From positions 310,001 to 374,000 of the forward strand of contig NW_017264200.1 of assembly GCF_001619985.1 (NCBI RefSeq): a stretch of DNA of 64,000 nt, given 5' to 3'. This stretch comes from Xylona heveae TC161 (Eukaryota; Ascomycota; Xylonomycetes; Xylonales; Xylonaceae). Below, one piece after another: positions 44,431 through 55,673 of this stretch (position 1 is the first letter of the stretch; each line of letters begins with the position of its first letter). The notes beneath the pieces are model-generated. The model was not told the origin of the DNA. It ran no database searches and saw only the letters and a program-made list of their open reading frames with translations. Both the position numbers and the translations under genes were made by a program.

Positions 44431-46541
44431 TGTTCAATGGCAAACCGCCCAGAATGCGAACCAATCAGTGTCTGCTCTTGCAATCACCGTGCATGCTTAT
44501 GCATTTATCCCAGTTTTTGTAGAGAGATGAAACCAAGCAAAGTCGAAAGAGTAGCTTGTGAAGCTTAATTGGCTTCTATTCAAAGTAGTTTCTGAGACGG
44601 CAGAGTGCGGACGAGAGTGACAGAGGGAAATTTTGCAGTGGAGCAGGAATTTGGTGCTTAAAGATGTCGAGAGGATCTGTAGGTGCTGCAGTTGCACGAG
44701 ACAACCAAGGATCTAGCGTCGACGACGAGATACCCACGTGGGCCGGGAATCGCGAGGGTCAAGGATACGGAGTATGCAGCTGTTGAGGTTGACGTATTAT
44801 TGAGAGATCGTTTCCTGTTTGAGAGACAGAGTGTCTCAAAGAATGAATTGTCGCGTGTGGTTGATCTTCTGGCGAATCTATCTGCACGTTCCTTTGACGG
44901 GGTTCAACCAGCTGAACGGTGAGGATCGGTGAGAGAGTCGAATCTCGGAGATAAAACAAGACGTGCTTGGCCAGTTTAGTCAATTAGCAAGGAGATAGCT
45001 GACCCGCAAAAGAAACGGCGGAGAGGTAATTGACGCTGAGTTCTCTTCAAAGCAGGGGCCGAGTGTCCCACAGAGGGAAGAGAAGCGGTGTTAGAGAGGG
45101 GCGATCCAAAGAGCTTGACAGTGGACGAAGAGAGAAAGAGAAGAGGCCGATCAGATGGGGCACGAGATGATATGGCAGGCAGGGTACCAGCAACACCATC
45201 CCTGAAAATTCACGAGCGGCAGTTGATGGAGGTAGGAGCAATAATAGTAGCTGTGGTGGGTAAATAATAATACATGGCGTACCTCCGTACTGTAATAGTC
45301 AGTACAGCAGTTAAAGCTTCCGGTAAGAAAAACGGGAATTAATCGACGCCCTTGGTGGTTCCAGGGGTTGACGAATAGGCATCCCGGGCCCGCACGTGGC
45401 AAACCTTGCGCATTGCTCGTGTTTCACCCGAGTGGAACCCAACAGTCCGTTCTAGACTAAAATCTACGGAAAGAATCGCAGCAATGATTCAAGGCCAAAG
45501 CAGATGAAAGACGAGGGCAGAAGCGAAAGAACATGCCACTTCCCATGCCATCAACTGGTCGGTGATAAAGCAGCATATTAAGTAGGTATACTGTACCTCT
45601 GTACTGTGTTTGAAGTATTTCTGCCATTTCGACTCCTCGGCTCTCGTAGTCGGCATCCCGTGCCACGCGAACAGACAATGGGCTTAAAGATGGGTCCCTG
45701 GACCCCCCAACTCGCGCACCCCCTTTCACTGACCTTAGCTTGGGGCTTCAGCAGGCTTTCAAAGCAAAGTCGCTGACCATCAACCTCATTGAGGTAAATT
45801 CCCCGCGATCGTCATGCCCCGTCAATGATAACATAACAGCGCTATGCAATTACCACGCGAACATACCTTGTAGCTGAAAGAATGCTTATCAACTGCCGTC
45901 CGTCCCATAACTATTTATCTGGAAAATAGTGCAGAAAACCCCTTCGGCCCAGCCCAGCTCCCCTCCCAGGTTTTGGACCACTGCCGGTGCTCAGGGACCA
46001 GTCAATCACATCAAGGGCAAGAGGAGTCAAAAACTTTGTTCCTTTTGTGGCACGTGCGATCCACACCAAGCACTGTACACTGCTTGAACCATGTCAAAGG
46101 AAGCGATCTTGGCAGGAGCTATAATAATTGATAGATACAAATCTTGTCCATTTAAAAAACCAGATGAATGAAATCGATATGTATATCTGAAATGTAAACC
46201 CTTCAACTGGTAGAAAGGAGAATCTCACACGACACTATATTCCTCCGTTGCCGTCATCGAAGTAATAGCATCTGCGACCGAACCCCGCGGGAAAGAAAAG
46301 GAAGACGAGACAATTTAAAGTCCAAGAAAAATAAACACGAATGTTCGCCGCGCGAAAACCCCAAATGGCATCAAAATGACTTCCAATACAACACCAGAAA
46401 CCCCTCTTCCACCAGGCCGACGCAATAGATGCTGCAAATATGGGAGAGTTCCGCAAGAACTAATGGAAAAGCACGAATATGGATTCCAGGTGAAACATCG
46501 CATCGCGAAAAAAAAGACGATTGCTGCAGCACAAATGGCAA
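44431..46541. other. Intergenic between same-strand genes
   Basis: 2.1 kb with no supported gene: the kinase upstream region and the 3' flank of ubc8. TACGGAGTA occurs at 44766-44774, and related TACCTCCGTACTG / TACCTCTGTACTG sequences near 45279-45291 and 45593-45605. Short frames here have no protein-like character. Confidence 0.45.
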
Positions 46542-47643
46542 TCACACTTCCATCAGGCCTGCAGGCTCTTCGTCACCAGAATCATAACTGCCGACTGAGC
46601 TCATCTCGTCATCTGACTCGCTATCCTCACCAGCCTCATCGACGACGTCTTTACTGGCGTACTTGGCAACGTATTCTGCTCCGGCAACATATTAACAACT
46701 ACTATTCATCACGTGGTTTGAGAAAAGTATGCACCCACCTTTAACCTTTGCCTCGTAACTCTTCGGTTCTCGCATGAGTAGAGCTGCTGCCTCGCCATTC
46801 AGGGGGTCAGTGGGATTAGGGTAGCGTAGAAGCTGCGGAAGAAAGACTTCGAAAATGTTGATCATGTCGAACATGGGTGACCACGTCTGGTTGATAACGT
46901 CAAGACAGACTGAGCCAGATCTATTTTCTCGTCAGAACATATTCGAAAATTTACCCTCGAATCCTGACACACAGCTCATCAATGTTCGGGTGGAATATCC
47001 TGTTTACGAATCCGATGCTTGGGCTCTTGTAAGGGTATTGATCCGGTAACTCGACGTGTATCTTCCACAGCCCGCCAGAGAACGGCGCTATGATGCAAAG
47101 TTAGTACATGCAAACAACTTGCTACAAGGCTCGAATAAGCGCATACTCTCTTCTGGTCCCTTGAATCTAACGTAGAATTCCTGCCTAAATATTCCTCAGT
47201 ATAAAGAATCACGCGACAACAGAAACAGTATAGATTTCCGTTGAAGAATTCGACATACACTAAAGCCAAAAGAGTCAGTAGGAATCATGACAGCAGTTCT
47301 AGCAGCAATATAAAATATTGGGGAGCGTTTTTGTTGGAGACGTACTATTGTCATTGACCAATGTGACCTCATAATCACTCATGAGCCTGGCCATTATCGC
47401 TCAAATTAGCATTGACAGAACCCGACGACAGAAACTGTTCAAGATTCGGAGAGGCATACATCCTGGTAGCATGTCAGCAGAAAGTACTTGTATTTGAATA
47501 CAGTTGGTTACACTTACTTCATGACCTGTAGAGGAAAAAAGTGTAATTACCGCGGTCAGTAACGAGCTCTGATCGCCACACAGTCCGATTACAATCCTGG
47601 AGTTACTCACATCGGTTTCGATTCTCCGCTTCGGACTACTCAT
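46542..47643 (-). CDS. ubc8: E2 ubiquitin-conjugating enzyme Ubc8 (UBE2H type), with micro-exons
   Basis: E2 of the GID/CTLH pathway that in yeast marks gluconeogenic enzymes such as fructose-1,6-bisphosphatase for degradation. Proposed nine exons: 47611-47643, 47518-47525 (8 nt), 47460-47462 (3 nt), 47346-47386, 47259 (1 nt), 47147-47184, 46973-47087, 46739-46920, 46542-46675; 555 nt, 184 aa. The joined protein follows the Ubc8/UBE2H family with no visible gap in the catalytic fold: start [22 protein letters not shown] with the HPN motif, and catalytic Cys85 in [33 protein letters not shown] and an acidic Ser-rich tail follow. Donors, branch points and acceptors are good for most introns. 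Alternative: a donor GTCTCC four bases downstream of exon 4 avoids the 1-nt exon and replaces Met29 with Ser-Thr. Confidence 0.92.
47259..47259 (-). other. ubc8: Candidate single-nucleotide exon of ubc8
   Basis: Between two introns that each look complete: 47260-47345 (GTACGT donor, TACTGAC branch, CTTTAG acceptor) and 47185-47258 (GTATGT donor, ACTGAG branch, ATTTAG acceptor). The lone T completes an ATG codon (A+T+G) giving NDN-M-QEFYV. Confidence 0.6.
47460..47462 (-). other. ubc8: Candidate 3-nt exon of ubc8
   Basis: GAT flanked by intron 47463-47517 (GTAAGT donor, GCTGAC branch, ACCAG acceptor) and intron 47387-47459 (GTATGC donor, GCTAAT branch, GCCAG acceptor). It restores VMKML, matching the family's length at this helix; skipping it leaves the frame intact but one residue short. 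Confidence 0.68.
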
Positions 47644-49045
47644 CTTGATAGTGTAGTCCCCCTTCTTCTTTCACACAAACAAGTACGAAATATTCGCCGC
47701 AAATACGAGGGTTTGGTGTCCTGATTGTCGGTAATGGGCGATGGAAGCGTCGATTGACCAACAGAGCTATGAGCTTCGCTATGGGACCAAGGCAGTCTTT
47801 TCGAAAGAGCAAGAAATTGGACAGCTTATGTTTCGACGGATGGGGTTTTACTGTTTCAGCGGATTGTACTGGATGGTGAGCTGTAGAAGAGTGCTGTTGC
47901 GAGGATAAAAGGCGGTGGTTGACAGCGTGACGAACGTGGGGTCATATGGGTCACTTGGAGGTCGCATCATAGAGCTGTGCATAAAATGTGCACAACAGTG
48001 CACTGAATACTAGGCGATATCGGCATCATCCCACCGACCCCACCACATGGTGTCACAGTATTCACCACAAGTTACCTTATGCAAGTCGCATACCTACCTT
48101 AAGCTCAATGAACTCTGCCCGACAAGGATAAGAGTTGTACTTTAATATCCAAATTGGTCAGGTATCAAGGCACATGACAACTTACTGTTGCCTGCAATTT
48201 CTGAAAAACAGCAAAAGTGCCACATATCATTTTACGGATAAAGAACCATTGTATTGTTCTGCTTGCAAATGGCGGCCGGGTTTTGTAATGCATGCATGAG
48301 TCGCATGCGCAGGTTTTAGGTGCCGAGGGGGAAGCAATGTTAGCCGCCCCGTCGTACGAGTTTATAAGGGGAAGAAGGCCTGAGCTCAAAGGGAGAACTG
48401 AACGATGTTGCTTTTACGCTGTATTTACCCGGGGCCTTCTATCCGTACACTCCGGGAGCCCAACAACCTCGGTGTTGAGATTATAGTAGCTATTCGACTA
48501 CTCCTCCGGTACAGTAATAATCTGACCCCCAGTTGCCCCTCGCTGCCCCTCATGGCCACCCCCAGCCTCCGTACCTTTTAAGCGGTAAGTTCCTGGCCGT
48601 TCGGGGCTCAACTAAGCCTCTTAGAGCTCACCACCCTTCACCTCGGTCTCCGTCCAGAAGAGGGTCCCTTTTGTGCCCACGCTGCGCGTGTTTTTACTAA
48701 TACTTTAGCTCATCCAGGTAAGTGGAAGAAGCAACTTAACCCCATATTGGCTAGAGCGCCTGCGCTGGGAATCAAAACGACGCAGCGGAACACGCTGGGG
48801 AACTGGAGACAGACAAGAACCGAACAACGACAAAAAAAGTTCGCTACTCTTCCAAAGGGACACCGCCTACGCGGCAGTATCCATCACGACAATTACTCAC
48901 TTAAAAACATCGAACGCCCGCCGCTCGCCATGGATCCGGTCATCCGAGCTGACATTGTTGAGTCGTTTCAAGTGGCGCGCAGCCCTTGACAATCATAGAA
49001 TTTCAACTCCCATCGTAAAGAGTGCCAGTATCGTTCATCGCCGCT
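47644..49045. promoter_or_regulatory. Divergent intergenic region of ubc8 and panB
   Basis: 1.4 kb between outward-facing starts, holding both promoters. No coding signal; no strong named motif recognised apart from GC-rich and CCCC-rich stretches near 48520-48560. Confidence 0.4.
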
Positions 49046-50186
49046 ATGTCGCGTGTTGTCTTGTCTTCTATGCGATCCGCATTCCAACAAGGTCTTCTTC
49101 GCCCTACGCCTTTAGCGTCCTTGCCGCCTCGAGTCCTTCTTTCACAGACTCAAGCGCGATGGAGCTCGCACTCGCCGTTGGGCACTCCGTCGGTCAACCC
49201 CCGAAAGAAGGTCACTTTAGGGACTCTGCGATCGCTTTACCAAAAGCAAGAGCCTATAACCATGATCACTGCTCACGACTTTCCCAGTGCTCATGTGGCT
49301 GATGCAGCTGGCATGGACATGGTACTGGTCGGAGACAGCTTGGCCATGGTTGCCTTGGGCATGGAAGACACCAGTGAGGTAGTCCTGGAAGAAATGATCC
49401 TGCACTGCAGATCAGTTGCACGCGCAACCAAAGCTGCCTTTACCGTAAGTCACACAATCACTCGCCAAATGTCTGCCATCCTTCTCATGCTAATAAAAAA
49501 TTTTTTTGTTCAGGTAGGAGATCTTCCTATGGGTTGTTATGAAATCGCACCGGAGCAAGCCCTCGAATCTGCTATCAGAGTAATCAAGGAAGGTCGTGTT
49601 CAAGGCATCAAACTGGAGGGCGGTCTTGAGATGGCGCCAACCATTGCCAAAATCTCTGGCGCTGGCATTCCAGTCCTTGGGCACATTGGCCTAACACCGC
49701 AACGACAACATTCCCTTGGGGGCTTCCGTGTACAAGGCAAGACCACGGTTGGAGCCCTGAAGGTGTTGGAAGACGCTCTGGCCGTTCAGGAGGCGGGTTG
49801 TTTTGCCGTTGTACTAGAGGCCGTCCCAGCTGAGGTTGCCAGCCTTGTGACAAAGAAGCTTCACATTCCAACCATTGGTATTGGTGCTGGTAGTGGTTGC
49901 TCTGGTCAGGTCCTTGTCCAAGTCGACATGTCTGGCAACTTCCCGCCTGGGCGTTTCCTGCCAAAATTCGTAAAGAAATACGGCGATGTATGGGGCGAGA
50001 GCTATAAAGCGATAGAGACTTATAAGAGTAAGTAAGAAGCTTTGTAAAAATATATTGCAGATGGCTGACATCAACATAGCCGAAGTAAAGAGCCGTGCGT
50101 ACCCGGCGCAAGAGCATACTTACCCAATGCCAAAGGAAGAATTCAATGAGTTCGAGTCTTTGGTTGAAGGAAGGAATCTTGCTTAA
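49046..50186 (+). CDS. panB: 3-methyl-2-oxobutanoate hydroxymethyltransferase (ketopantoate synthase)
   Basis: First committed step of pantothenate/CoA synthesis: 3-methyl-2-oxobutanoate plus methylene-tetrahydrofolate gives ketopantoate. Exons 49046-49444, 49514-50027 and 50080-50186 give 339 aa. Introns have GTAAGT donors and TTCAG/ATAG acceptors. The last short exon supplies the family's C-terminal TEVKSRAYPAQEHTYPMP. The N-terminal ~45 residues are basic and Ser-rich (MSRVVLSSMRSAFQQG, ending near ARWSSHS), a mitochondrial presequence, in line with fungal PanB location. Active-site blocks: MITAHDFPSAHVADAAGMD (metal Asp near 78), LVGDSLAMVALGM, KLEGGLEMA, GHIGLTPQ, VVLEAVPAEVA, GIGAGSGCSGQVLV. 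It faces Atg12, with 252 bp between their 3' ends. Confidence 0.96.
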
Positions 50187-50438
50187 ACTCCTTTCCCTTT
50201 CTTCTCTTCTTTAAAACTTCGATTATACCATTTCTAATTTGGCGTAAACTGCGTGGCCGCAGCAGCGTTTGGCATATCCGCATGGGAATTGGCGTCTATA
50301 CAGCATAGTCTGAATTTTCCTGAACTGAGTGCATTTTGGATGAAAATTTGGTGGCTTGTAACCTTTTAATGTTATACAATCAGATTTTCTGTCTTCAGAG
50401 ACCTAATATAAGCTGATACATTACCTTTCATAAAAGTA

Positions 50439-51426
50439 CTACCCGAAAGCTGGAGTTGTGGAGTATGCGATGATTAATTGATCATCCCGCTTGAAGCACT
50501 ATATAACTTATGAATGATGGACGGAGAATGAGAGACACAGCTTATTTGAGAAACCTACCCTGTACAAATTCCCTACCTCCTCGTCCAAGCTTGGTGCAAA
50601 CACACTATTGACATAGAGAAACACTGAATCGTTCCCCTTGATTTCGGGTCTTTTACGGAGAAAGTTAACAACAGCAGCGAAAGGCGATTTTGCTTTGATT
50701 GTGTAGACTTTCTTCCGAAGTATCGGTGCTGACCCCACAGCTTGAAACCGAACAGTGACTTTCGACAATGTCAGCAAAGATTGAAACACATGTTCATTTC
50801 ACAGAAGGCAAAATTCCTAGCTTGGATGTACATGTAGCGGCCGAGCAAAATACGTGCAGCAAAAGCCAAAATCACAACAGCATAGCAAATAGGGTATCAG
50901 GTTAAGATCCAGTTAGACATGGTGCATAATAATGCTAGTAACCAACATTAAACAATAATTGTAGCATATCAACAGCTGTTGCGAGAATGAGGGAAACAAG
51001 AACACCATATCACACATATAAAAACAAAGCTGGCTTTGAAAAGTTCTGTGCATGAACCAGTCTAGAAACGAAATTGCACCGACCTTTCTCTTGTGGCAAT
51101 GAGCCTGCATTTTCCAGGGCAGCATGAGCATCATGAGGCAACGCAGCAATCATGACTGAGGCTGCCATAGTGAGTGGAACATCAGCGAGGTAGTGCTGGT
51201 CGCTTTCATCGTCAGGAATAGCAGGCGCTGCTGCACCAGCTGCTGCTCCCAATGTAATCTCTGAGCCCGACCGAGAAGCTCCCAAAGCAGGGCTTGGGCT
51301 GGAGCCATTGCTTGCATTCGCGCCTGAATTTTGGTTATTGCCTGATACTGGACCACGAGTGGAGGGACGGCGGTCTTCCCGAGAAAGGAGCTGGCTCTCG
51401 CCCAAATTCTGACTGTGGCTCGCCAT
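50439..51426 (-). CDS. atg12: Ubiquitin-like autophagy protein Atg12
   Basis: Ubiquitin-fold protein conjugated through its C-terminal Gly to Atg5; the conjugate with Atg16 is the E3 for Atg8 lipidation. Exons 51084-51426, 50559-50758 and 50439-50498 give 200 aa. The N-terminal ~80 residues are a disordered Ser/Ala/Gly-rich extension. The conserved part begins [19 protein letters not shown] and continues [19 protein letters not shown], then [17 protein letters not shown] and [19 protein letters not shown] with the terminal Gly exposed without processing. The Trp usually seen before RCFK in this family (GNLWRCFK) is Tyr here. Intron 1 is 325 nt, by far the longest in the window; intron 2 is 60 nt (GTAGGT donor, TATAG acceptor). 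Confidence 0.94.
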
Positions 51427-52221
51427 TAAAGAAAATAAAAGGCAAACGGATGATTTAATAGAAGTAGGACTCAGGATCCTGTCAACGACAGCTTTGAATA
51501 CGAAGTCTTCCAAGCTCTAACTTTTGACGATTAACTTATCATTTGTTGTGTATATTATGCAAGAGGACGCGATATATACACAAGTGCGGAACTCCAGCGG
51601 CGGAACTTACCGGGTGATTCTTGGTCGCCAGAGGGAGGAATTGTCCAGACCACCGTTTGATAATTCATTTTGGATTGCACATTACGCACATCAACATCAA
51701 ATGCAGACATAGACCATTTACAAGATCACCTGATGCACGGAACTAGTTACTAGAGCTAAAACATACATTTGCAGCTAAAGTGGCAGGTGCCAGTGAGCAA
51801 AATTCATATCATATACATCTTATCAGCGTTCCTGTATAAAAGCCGCGGCTTCCAATATCAATGCAATGAAACGCGTTCCAAATAAATGCATTACCTGGGA
51901 CGAAAGAGAATGATGAAGTGAGAAGCAGAGAACATCTAAACAGTAATGCCTCACAAGCGCCGCGCCATGCAGTCCGTTTCAAAAAAAAAAAAAAAAAAAT
52001 TAACAAAGCAGAGAAAACAAACTCAAAATCGGGCTTGGTCCGACTCTAGAGATAAGAGTATAAAAAAAGAAAAGAATAAAGAGAATGGGTAGAAGAATCA
52101 GTGTAAGCTGCGCCACTTGCCTCCGAACACTGCTGTGACGGAATATCGCAATAACAGGCTCCTGAGGAGTGACAGATCAAGGTTTCGATAAGTTCGAAGG
52201 TAAGGCAGATTTGGTTAGGTG
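51427..52221. other. Intergenic between same-strand genes
   Basis: 795 bp containing the atg12 upstream region and the dbf4 3' flank. An A-run of about 19-20 lies near 51980-51999. No gene seen. Confidence 0.4.
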
Positions 52222-54497
52222 TCACATTCCCTTGAGCGGCCGATCCAATTGGGCAAGGAGAGCATCGAGTTCGGCCCAGTTGTCCAACGAAAGGGCAAAT
52301 CTTCGGTGCCTACGCGAGAAAGTATGCTATGAAGATGTTTAGTACCAGATAACAACAAGGAGTCCAAGGGGGCCACTCATACCTCGTCAAAATCGTCAAA
52401 TTTCTCTCGGCAGTTCTCGCAATATCCTGGTTTAGGCTCCTTCCGTTCAACCCTTCTCTGGGGCTCGCGAAATTTTCGAACCCCTTGTTGCCTTCTTGCG
52501 GCTTCTTCCTCTTCAGACGGGGTTGGTTCCTCTTCAATGTCGCCAAGTTCATCATGAATGCCGTCTGGTTTTCTCTTGGCCAATCGAGTTTGCGGGATAG
52601 GTCGACTATGCCTTGTCGTGGCAGCAGCCGCCGCGGCCGCAGCAGCATCTGTCACTCGGAAAGAAGAGGACACACTATTTGCTGATGGGACACTGTTCCG
52701 CTCGAGGACCTTTCTTTTCAGCTCCTGGACCTCTTTGCTAGTGCCAGCTTTTGCGCCGGGTGCAGCGGCCGTAGACGAGATCATCTGAGATCTGATTGCT
52801 GAAGTGATATTAGATGGTTGCACGCCGGAGGCAACAGGCTCGCCCCCATGTAGGCGCGATAGCCCATTAAGTCCGCCAAAAGCAGAATACGTAGTAGGTT
52901 GGGATTCGCGCGCAACTCTATCAAGGCTCCCTCGCTTTGCGGGAACGGCTTTTGGTGGCTCAAATAATTTAACACTGGGCATTTCTGGCGTCTGCTTCGA
53001 AGTAGGTTTGTCTGTGGGTTCCACTTGATTTGAATCTCGCTTCTCTGTCTCAACGACCGCAGATTGTTGTCTGGAAGCTTCCAGTGCCGTTACTGCTCGA
53101 GTTTTCGGTGCTGTCTCCAGTCTCTTCTGAGCTTCAACTTCCCGGAGCCGCGCACGCTCCTTTTCACGATCTCTTTTACTAGAGCCGTCATGGATGAAGG
53201 GGCATCTTCCGTTACCCACACTGCGAAATTGCGGCCATTCGCCATCCTCACGATGGGCGACTTTTGGGTATTCCCTCACCATGATAGGTCTATTTTTTTC
53301 CTCCATGTCATGAATGTAGATGAAAGGGCCTCGAAAATGAATAAGTTCTTTTGTGGAAACGGTAGGATCTCGGTCCGCGGGGCCTTTCAGCTTCTCATTA
53401 CGCAGGAGGACAGACAGGGCATCTAGCTTGGTGCCAGCAGCCGTTGCAGCGGCATTCCCTCTTGTGTTGTGGGTGTGCTGCGGATAAGAACCAGTATCCG
53501 TATCAAACAGCGTTGTCATCATACGCTGAAATTTTTCTAGAGCCCATATTTTCATTCCCATCTCTCTGGCTCTATGTAGCACGTCACCGCTACTACCCTG
53601 CTGTTTCTTAGAGTGTGCATCCTGAAAAGGCAGCGTGGTCGGGATTTTCCGACCTAATGGGGCTTCAAAAGTGAACTTGCACCTCAACTGAGACGCTTGT
53701 GACTGGGCGTGGGTTGCATCTGACGATCGTTCCAGTAGAGACGGGTCGATGGTGCGAGGTTGATCAGGTTGGTCGACGCGCGTCTGATCCTCTTGGGCAG
53801 TATTCACGGCAGGCGTATGATCTAAATTGGCTGCAGTTTTTGCATCGAGTTCAGGAGGGATCGGACGGGTTGTGACAACATGTGTCACAGCCTTGGAAAA
53901 GAACTTTTCCTCTTGCTGTATTGTAGAGATAATATTAGATAAGGTTCCAAAACATTGACAGAGTGAGCTTACCGCTCCTAGGGCCTTGATCTGCTTGGAA
54001 CATTTGACCCGTATATCTTCTGGAATGCTCTCAAAGAAGAAGGTGAAATGGGGAAAGACTTTTCGATAATGTTTTTGCCATTGTCGAATAGTTTCAAGGT
54101 TTTCATTGACAATCTTTTCATTCTTTGCCGTCTTCAATTGTACAGCCTTATCACGTGCAGCAACTAGTCTTCTTTCAAATGCAGTGGGCTGCGAGTTTGT
54201 AGACCTTTTGGTGAAGACTCGACCCTCGGCACTCTGAGCCAGTTGTTGTTGTTTGCTCGCTTCGAGCGAGTTCGACGGGTTGAGCTCATACATGAGCTTT
54301 TTTGCTGGCGGTGCTTGACCGTATGGGAGCTCGCGTTGGACGCTACTTTGGGATCGAGATCGTTTTGAAGCTGCTGCAGCTGCCACGGCCCTATATGGAG
54401 AATTGGCGGCATTCGGGACGTTTGCCAGAGGGACCCTTCGAGACGACATGGTAGATGGCAGTGCTTGGGGTGAGGGAGGAACAGAAACAGCTGCCAT
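52222..54497 (-). CDS. dbf4: Dbf4/NimO-type regulatory subunit of the Cdc7 replication kinase
   Basis: Activator of Cdc7, which phosphorylates Mcm proteins at replication origins in S phase. Exons 53973-54497, 52383-53915 and 52222-52326 give 720 aa. Motif N (BRCT-like): SIPEDIRVKCSKQIKALGA joined to QEEKFFSKAVTHVVTTR. Motif M: ELIHFRGPFIYIHDMEEK and RPIMVREYPKV. Motif C zinc finger: Cys674, Cys677 (GYCENC), His687 and His693 (HTFSRRHRRF), completed only when exon 3 is joined through the TTCATAG acceptor. Intron 1 (53916-53972) is 57 nt, in frame and free of stops, so an unspliced message would still read through. Low-complexity Ala and acidic runs occur near the C terminus. A second Met at residue 17 is an alternative start. 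Confidence 0.94.
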
Positions 54498-55673
54498 TCA
54501 GAAAGGATGATCGGGCACAATAAGCCCAATCGTCTTGTGAGGAGGGGTAAGAAAGCTAGAGCTCGACACGCGACAGACACGTCTAAAGCCCCGGCAGTGG
54601 ATCAGAGAGCGGCCATGGTCGAAAGACTAAAACGAGACGAAGGTTGAGAATTTTCTCTCAAATGAATGTAGAAGCAAAAGAGTAAAAGAAAGGTAAGACG
54701 AGGTATAGAAGAAGAGAAAAAGAGAGTCGTGTGGGTAGAAGAGACACGGCCAAGATTAGGGAGGAGAGAGGGCAGTTCTATGAGGTTTGGGTTGTTGTGG
54801 AGTTAGTGGTTGGTGTTTATTGTGAGGACGCTAACACTTACCTGGCGACGTTTACTATTTGAGCGCGAATCCCGGTAACACTGGCTGTGTGTGTCGCCTT
54901 CGCTTTGGGTTTAACCTACAAGTTAATTAACCTTGCATAACGTAAACCCAACTTGAAAAAACAAACACTTTCAAAGCTCTTCCTTCCCGACTTGTTTCCA
55001 AACATGGCACAAGTGAAGCCATTAGACAAATGATTAAGCAGACGGTTGTATCATACAGTTCTTTGCAATCAAGGAATGCTTTTGAAATATCTCCATCTTG
55101 TAGATAAAAGGCGCTGAAATTACAATAATGCCCCACAGATCCGCGTACTGAACCACGCGATGACAGCAATGTGTGTCGTTGGCTAACATGAGGAGACAAG
55201 AACTACACAATGTCCAAAATAAAACCCCTTTTTAGTAGATTGAGATGTTGCTTCATGCAAGATTCGACACTTGAAATTTGCCTGCAGAAAAAATTATTGT
55301 AGTTGAGACGAGAGTCTAAAAAGCAAGGATTGTTTACATTAAGCTCTACTATTTGTATGATATGTTTTTTATTGCATCATATATTGTACTGCAGTAGCAC
55401 TGAGTGTACAGCGACGGCACTCTTCGTTAGTAGTGGCTGACTTGATGGATTATCAATCAGAATTTGAACGAGTGCAAGAGAACTTAGATCTTGGTTCTCC
55501 TTCCGGTTCCATCCAGGCAACTTTAGTTTTCGGGATCCTCGCGACCCTTTGTCATCATCGTCATGCCATTCCGAAACCGACAGTTGGATTGAACCTCGAC
55601 ACTTCCCAATTCCATGCGCAGCATGAAATTTCTTTGAATGACAGCCTTGATGTGGACAGCGTAGCTGTCTACA
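54498..55673. promoter_or_regulatory. Divergent intergenic region (dbf4 / Zn2Cys6 regulator)
   Basis: 1.2 kb with no supported gene. The dbf4-proximal 400 bp are purine-rich; the right half is AT-rich. No cell-cycle box of canonical sequence (ACGCGT) was spotted in the dbf4 upstream DNA; one ACGCGA is present near 54568. Confidence 0.4.

Noticed and set aside
47185-47345. Stwintron (intron nested in another intron's splice site) as the explanation for the ubc8 intron pair.
   Set aside because: The known [D1,2] or [D2,3] types need the outer donor to be split by the inner intron (G or GT just before it). Here the base before the first donor is A and the second donor GTATGT is whole, so consecutive introns with a 1-nt exon fit better.
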